NCBI GenBank assembly: GCA_016584305.1
Contig: JACEEZ010026182.1
Coordinates: 99,632-163,631, forward strand
Source: Chionoecetes opilio
Taxonomy: Eukaryota > Arthropoda > Malacostraca > Decapoda > Majidae
Direction of reading: 5' to 3'
DNA: 64,000 nt
The position numbers and the translations under genes were made by a program. Under the pieces are notes generated by a model. It saw nothing but the letters and a program-made list of their open reading frames with translations, was not told the DNA's origin and did no database searches. This document shows, piece after piece, positions 57,765 through 64,000 of the stretch (within the stretch, counting starts at the first letter, position 1; every line of letters begins with the position of its first letter).

Positions 57765-58070
57765 TCTTTGATTTATTTATTACTCCATCCAAAACAAGTT
57801 GCAAACCACCGGACATTTTCCCATCCTATTGGTACCTGGACGTCGTTTTACCGATATTTTTTCCCTACACAAAACGGGGAAAACTCGTCGACGGTAAAGG
57901 CCCAGGGTTTGATTTTGCTTTTTTTTTTATCTTATTACTCCATCCAAAACAAGTTGCAAAAACCCAGGACAATTTTTTCATCCTTGCCGCCCTGGTACCT
58001 GTACCCCTCCTCTACCGAAATGCTTGTCCCTACTTAAAACGGGGGGAAAAATCCCCCGACGGTAATGGTT
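57765..58070 (+). repeat. 157-bp tandem duplication (two units)
   Basis: ATTACTCCATCCAAAACAAG starts near 57779 and 57936; CGACGGTAA follows in both units. The units differ mainly by homopolymer changes, so artefact versus true tandem repeat is open. Confidence 0.7.
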
Positions 58071-58074
58071 AGGG

Positions 58075-59240
58075 TTTGGGGTTAAAAATGGACGAGAGTT
58101 TCGCGGGGCGTTTCAGAGACACAGACTATTTTTTCTTGGGCCCACAAAGGTGTTTTTCTAATGGGATAGTTGAATTTTTTCGCAAACCCCTTTAATTTAA
58201 AAAAAAAAAAAAAATAAAAAAAAAAACCGAAACCCAACCTTTAAATTTTAATGAAACCTAACCTAAACCTTAACCCAAAAGGGATAACCCAACCTAACCT
58301 TTTTAGGTTTCATTATAAAACCCAAAAAAACCCAGTTCAGTGTTTTTTTAAAGGAAAAAGGTTTTCCCTAAAATTCGGAAAACGGGTCGGAAAAATGTCA
58401 TGGTGTCCCCAAAAGGCCGTCGAGTCGCCTTTTTTGGGGAGGCGATCCCACCGCTTTTAATGGAAGCTCCAAACCCAAAGTTTTATGAATTGGGGTTGAA
58501 TATGAACCAAATGTTTCTGTTGGGAAAGTCCGTTTAAAAAGAAGGAAAAAAAAGTTTTCGCTATTCCGCATTTTGATTTGATTTTGAGGGGAACGTTTTT
58601 CCCTTTAATACAAAATTTGGGGGAAATGAAACAAAAAAAAGTTTTGGAAAAAAAATTTTTAAATTTTATTCCAGGATTTAATGGTTTTTCCCGCTGGGTT
58701 TCATGTTTGTATATGATTTCCTCTCCAGGAAAAACAGTGACACAATTATATATCAATTTGGGAAAAACGAGTTTTGAAAGAATATGTGTATTCTATAAAA
58801 GGTTTTCGGCGCCATTCTGTTAATGCTTTTTTATATTTATGATGGGTTTTTTACAAACTGTCAAAATTTTTCTTTACAAAGGAAAAAATCTATTCACGTC
58901 ATGCTGTATGTAGTTTTCTAAGCACATAGTTGTGTGTGGGAAAATGAATAATTTTTTCTAAGGCAAATATATGAAATTAAAAAGATATGGTTGCCATCAT
59001 TGCTTTTGGCCTTATACATACACAGCTCTTAGTATAGAGTTCAATTTCATTTAGCTTTTACGTTTTACCACCTGACCCCATTACAGGGATTTTCATTGCG
59101 GCAGAGGCATGGGCGGGGCAAAAACGACAGTTTAAAAAGACGTAAAATATGTGCCCCGGGCCCAAACGTTTTCCGAAATTTTATTTCTCTTAATTTCCCC
59201 CAAATTTTTTGGGCTGAATTCCTTGGGGGAAAAAATCCCC
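58075..59240. other. Low-quality sequence with AACCTAACC blocks
   Basis: Pentameric AACCTAACC-like repeats at 58250-58300 in corrupted form; otherwise unassigned. Confidence 0.5.
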
Positions 59241-59338
59241 TATAAAATTTAAAAATTGGGTTTGGGGGTGTGGCTGTTGATAGAAAGAGAGAGAAGAGAG
59301 AGGGGGAAAAGAAAAAGAGAGAGAGAGGAAAAGAGAAA

Positions 59339-59395
<57 letters not shown>

Positions 59396-59752
59396 TATTT
59401 TAGCCCACCTACCCAAAAAATATATTTTAAACCCGCTTTGGTGCGCGCCTCTTTTTCCCGCTTCCTTTGAAAAAAAACCGGGGGGGGGGGGAAAAAAAAT
59501 AAGCTCTAACCCCTGCATTTTTCGGGCTGGGGGTGTGTGTGGCAATCTTTTTCCCTCCCCCCAGCCCCCCCCCGCCTCCCCCCAGCCCCCCTGCCCCCCC
59601 CCCCTGCGCCCCCCTCCTTTGGCTGGGAAATTTTATCGCCAGGACCCCGGGGGGAAAGCCAAATTCAGCGGGCCCTTTTTTGAAAACCCTTTTTTGAATC
59701 GTTTTTCCCCTTTTCTCTAATTTTGTAATGTATATTATCCTCTTCTCTCTCA

Positions 59753-59801
<49 letters not shown>

Positions 59802-60560
59802 CTCTCTCCCTCTCTCTCTCTCTCTCTCCTCTTTTCTCCCCTCCCTCCTTCTCTCTCCCTTTTCCTCTCTTCTCCCCCTCGACCTCTAGCTTACCCCCTT
59901 CCCCCTTTTCCCCTCTCCCTCTTCCCCTTTCCCCTCCCCCCTCCTCCTCTCTCTCTCTCCTCCCTCTCTTCCGCCTCCCTTCTCTCTTCCCCTCTCTATT
60001 TTTCCCCCTCCCTCCCCTTGTACTCTTCCTGGCCTTGAGCCTCCCCCATTCTCCTCCTTTTAATTTTTAAAACCCCGTTGTTCGCCCCCTTCATTTTCTT
60101 ATCCCCTTTTTGTTTTTCATCTTTATTTCCTTTGTTTTTTTGTTTTTTTCTTGTTTACCGCCCCTTTGAAAAGGCTTTCCATTTTTCTTTTTCCCTTTTT
60201 TCTCGTTTTTTTTTGCAGGGTTTTTTTTTCCCCCTTTTAAAGGGGGCCTCCCTCCCCCTTTTCCCTTAATTCCCCTTTCCTCCCTTAAAAATTTTTTTAA
60301 TTTGGCCCCCCTTCTGGTTAGGCTTGGCCCTTCTCTTTCTTTCCTTTTTCCCCCTTTTTTTTTTTTAACGTCTTTCCTTCCATTTTCCCTTTTTCCTCCC
60401 TTTTATTTCCTCCACCTTTTCTTTTTCCTGCCTTTCCCGGAACGTATTCTTATTTCCCCCTCCTGCCTCTCCTCCTTTCATTTGGGGCCCCCTTTTTCCC
60501 TTCCCCCTTTTCCCCTTTTAAACCTTCCCCCCCCCCTTATTTTCAATCTTTTACACACTT
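59240..60560 (+). other. Corrupted copy of 61440-62450 (probable duplication or artefact)
   Basis: Shared order: GTGTG(G)CTGTTGA then (AG)n; TGGTGCGCGCCTCTTT (59440 and 61624); GTGTGTGTGGCAATCTTT (59531 and 61713); TTTTGTAATGTATATTAT (59720 and 61889); then (CT)n and TTTCCATTTTTCTTT. The first copy has expanded G, C, A and T runs. Confidence 0.75.
59755..60000 (+). repeat. (CT)n microsatellite and CT-rich tract
   Basis: CT repeats degrading into CCCCTT-rich sequence. Confidence 0.9.
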
Positions 60561-61489
60561 TTCCCCTTTTTTAGCTTCGTGGGATTCCCTTGGGTCTTTT
60601 TTGTTCCTTAAAAGGAAACCTTTCCCTTTAAATTTTGTACCCTTTTGCATCCTGGTTTTTCCCCTTTTTCCTGGTTTTTGGTTTTTTTTCAAAACGTTCC
60701 TTAAGCCCTTTCTCCTTTTTTTTTTTTTTTCCGGGGTTTTTTTTTCCCCTTTGAAGGGCCCGAAAATTTTCCTTTTTTTTTACCTTTTAAAGAAATTTTT
60801 TTATGCTTAAACCCCAAATTTTTTAAAATTTTCCCTTTTAAAGACCATTTATCTTCCATTTAAGGCCAGTCAAATTTATAGCCTCCCCCCCTTTCCAACC
60901 CCAAAACCCCCGGGGGAACCCCTTTTTTTCCGCGCCTTTTTTTTCCCAACCCCCAAACCAAACCCCAATTTTAAAAACCCAAATCAAGGGTTTGCCGCGC
61001 TCCCCTCCCCGGCCCCTTCCCCCCTACTAACCCATCAAGGGGGGTCCTCTTTTCCCCCTCCCCGATCAGAAAGGGCCCTAAAAAACCCGGATAAATCTAA
61101 AAATTTTGGTTTTTTTTCTTTTATGATTTTTAATTTTCTTTTTCCCGCTAAACCTTTTTTGGGGGAGACTTTCCCCCTTTTCCCCCCCCTGCACCCCCAA
61201 AACTTTCCCCAACCCCTAAAAACCTTTCGCCTCCTCCCCCGGGGGGTTTGCTGTGAAATTTTTTTCCCAGTATTTCCTTATATCCTTCCCTACTGGGGGA
61301 AAGCTTTGCGCAGGTGCTTAGAAGGTGATGCGGCAGCAACACGACAGGTCAAATGACGTACATATGTGCGGGCCGGGAAGCGTTGCCTGATTTCATGCTC
61401 TTAATTACCCTCACGTTTTGGTCTGAATATCCTTGTTAAAAACTCAACTTAACTAATAATGCTTTGGTGTGTGACTGTTGAGAGGAAAG

Positions 61490-61541
61490 AGAGAAGAAGA
61501 GGAAGAGAGAGAGAGAAGACGAGAGTGAGAGAGAGAGAGAG

Positions 61542-61572
<31 letters not shown>

Positions 61573-61577
61573 AAGAT
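61490..61577 (+). repeat. (AG)n microsatellite
   Basis: GAGAGA repeats with rare interruptions. Confidence 0.9.
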
Positions 61578-61902
61578 AGAGCAGAGTTCTAGCCTCAACC
61601 TAAACTAATATATTTAACCTGCTTGGTGCGCGCCTCTTTCCTGCTTCCTAGAAAAAATCTGGGGGGGGGGGAAATAATAAGCTCTACCTCCTGCAGTTTT
61701 ACGGTCGTGGCGGTGTGTGTGGCAATCTTTCCCCCCCCCCCAGCCCCCCCCTGCCTCCCCCCAGCCCCCCTGCGTCGCCGCCTCCTTCGTGGCTGCAAAG
61801 TTCATCGCCAGGCACCGCGGGAAAGCCAATATTCAGCGGCCCTTTTTTGCAATCCTATTATTTGAATCGTCTTTCCCACTTTTCTCAATTTTGTAATGTA
61901 TA

Positions 61903-62179
<277 letters not shown>

Positions 62180-62590
62180 GTCTCTTCCTGCCATGCAGCC
62201 TTCTCTTCTCTCCTTTTATTATTATTTATCACGCACGTTTCGCTCCTCAATTTCTTTATTTCTTTTTCCTTCATTCTTTATCCTTTGTATTTTTGTCTCA
62301 ATATTTTACCGCCGCCTTGCACGCCTTTCCATTTTTCTTTCTTCACTTTTTTCATCGTATTTTTATTTTGCAGTTTTACTTTCCTCCTTCCTTCATACCT
62401 CTCCATGCTTTCTCTTATTCCCTCTTTTCCTCGTGACTTTTCTTAACGCCTGTCCTTCTGTTACGTCTTTCGCACATTCATCTTTCATATCCTTTTCTTA
62501 CGTCTTTCCTTCATCTTTCCTTTCCTTCCTTATTTATTTCCGTCGCACCTTTACTCCTGCCTTCACGGATGTACGGTACTACATTATAAG

Positions 62591-62635
62591 TCCTCCTCCT
62601 CCTCCTCCTCCTCCTCCTCCTCCTCCTCCTCCTCT
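62591..62635 (+). repeat. (CCT)n microsatellite
   Basis: About 14 CCT units. Confidence 0.95.
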
Positions 62636-62939
62636 AATACCTTCCTTGACACTCACTCTCCTTCCTTCCTTCCTTCACTTCTTCACAGTCTCTTTACACG
62701 CCTTTCAGCCTTCATTTCCTCACGCGTCGTCGTGCCTTCATTCATCTGCGTCGGGTCTGTGTGTGCCTGAAAGGATCCTTCCTCACTGGTGTTGCCTACC
62801 TTCGCTAGTCCAAGGTAGGAACGTCGCTTTTCCTGAGTGGTGTGTCTCGCGTCCTGAAGCGATGGTCGTCTTCTGGGGTATTCCCCCCTTGAGGCCCAGA
62901 AGAAAATTTCCTTGTAATTTGGGTCCTTTAGACGTTTTT

Positions 62940-63300
62940 TTAGGATATAAGCAATGTTTTAAAGTAGTCGTCCAGACCATTTCATCTTTCCTGATTAATG
63001 CAGTAAAATCATACCCTTTGACGAGTTTCAACAAACGTCGCATTTTTTGAAACCCAGTCAGCCTTTTTTAAAAATAACCGCAATAAAAATCTGAAAATTT
63101 CCCCCGGATTCTCAAAACGCACTCAAGATTTGCGACGCTCAGGTCAGGCTCCGTGACGTACCATCAGGGGGCTCATCTTCCCGCGCTGATAAAGGGGGGC
63201 ACGTAAACACAAGAAAAAAATAGTATTTGAAAAATTTTTGGGTGTTTCTGATAGTTTTTTTTTTGCATAGCCCATGCATGCACCCTTTATGGGTAGCATG
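62940..63300 (-). mobile_element. Element K, second copy (corrupted)
   Basis: In reverse complement it follows 30600-30969: CACCCATAAAGG, ATCAGAAACACCC, CAGATTTTTATTGCGG and GATGAAATGGTCTGGACGA occur in the same order. TTAA flanks its end at 62951-62954 or just before. The far end was not defined. Confidence 0.7.
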
Positions 63301-63504
63301 TTCCTTCCCACCACACCCCTGCACCCGACCCTTCCCACACACACCCCGGGGGAAAATACTTTGGAACTATCCTTCCGGTTTGACTAAAAATGAACACCGC
63401 ACGATTGTATGCTTATTATACTTCACTCGTAAAGGTTCCGCGTGCGTCAGCGGGTTAAACCCCAACGACCGCTAAAAAAATTGAGGTCCCCAAAAAAATT
63501 CTAA

Positions 63505-64000
63505 TCCGTTAGGTTGGGTTTGGTATATTTTTGGGGTTAAAGGGTTTAGGGTTAGGTTAGGTATATTTTGTGGTTAAAAAGGTTAGGTTAGGTTGGGTTA
63601 TACTTTGGGGTTTAAAGGGGTTGGGTTTGGGTAACTTGGGGGTTAAGGTTGGTTATTTGGTAACTTTGTTTTAAAAGGTTAGGTTTTTTTAGGTAATTTT
63701 GGGGTTTTTAAGGTTAGGTTAGGTTAGGATATTTTTGGGGTTAAGGGTTTGGGTTGGGTTAGGTTACTTTGTGGTTGGTTAGGTTAGGCTGGGTTAGGAT
63801 ATTGGGGTTTAAGGTGGGTTTAGCTAGGTAACTTTGTGGTTAAGGGTTGGGTTGGTTAGGTTAACTTTGGGGTTTAAAGGGTTAGGTAGGTTAGGTTGGG
63901 TAACTTTGGGGTTAGTTAGGTTAGGTTGTTATATTTGGGGTTAGGTTAGGTTAAAATACTTGTGGTTAAGGTTAGGCTAGGTTAGGTTAGGTATATTTTG
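63505..64000 (+). repeat. Degenerate TTAGG-based minisatellite
   Basis: Units of about 30-45 bp combine GGTTAGGTTAGG with a spacer like TATATTTTGTGGTTAA. The array runs off the end of the window. Base quality is poor, so copy number and unit length are approximate. Confidence 0.8.

Overview
This window is eukaryotic, almost certainly from an arthropod and probably a decapod crustacean. It has no operons and essentially no intact protein-coding genes. It carries TTAGG-type repeat arrays, tRNA-derived SINEs, very long dinucleotide microsatellites, and many decayed LINE, Ty3/gypsy, hAT and pogo/Tigger-like elements whose protein remnants resemble multi-copy families I associate with decapods. 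The species cannot be named from the sequence.

Layout. 0.2-4.25 kb: a hAT transposase remnant (minus strand) split by an RTE-like LINE flanked by a 12-bp target duplication. 4.5-9.96 kb: a stack of nested DNA transposons. Repeat 'D' contains a Tigger/pogo-like element 'C', which contains TIR element 'B', which contains TIR element 'A', which contains a tRNA-derived SINE. 10-13.5 kb: degraded copies of the same families plus a second complete A. 13.6-14.5 kb: a 906-bp TIR element 'G' with a 153-bp tandem repeat. 15-15.84 and 17.4-19.45 kb: two broken TE-associated protein genes. 21.4-26.1 kb: a second D with B and A nested inside; an N gap lies at 21790-21977. 27-32.5 kb: a truncated A, then a CR1/L2-like LINE whose endonuclease frame is cut by element 'I', by a TTAA-flanked element 'K' (itself containing B) and by a SINE. 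32.5-38.3 kb: two copies of a jockey-like LINE, two splice-flanked candidate host exons, a possible LTR and a SINE with a 14-bp target duplication. 39-42.1 kb: a LINE tail, another SINE, TTAGG-like arrays and a 400-bp foldback element. 42.8-51.4 kb: a Ty3/gypsy remnant (minus) broken by a LINE and by a 5.17-kb LTR-flanked non-autonomous element that carries a ribosomal protein L23 (uL14) gene fragment. 52.3-64 kb: very low-quality sequence with homopolymer corruption, including apparent false duplications; the window ends in a degenerate TTAGG-based minisatellite.

The main biological interest is the order of insertions, which can be read because several insertions have intact target duplications and uninterrupted paralogous sites elsewhere in the window, and the captured RPL23 fragment inside an LTR-flanked unit. 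The only hints of host genes are the two phase-compatible exons at 33.7-34.5 kb (minus strand). Repeat family letters (A, B, C, D, G, H, I, K; SINE1-SINE4) are local labels used in this annotation only.
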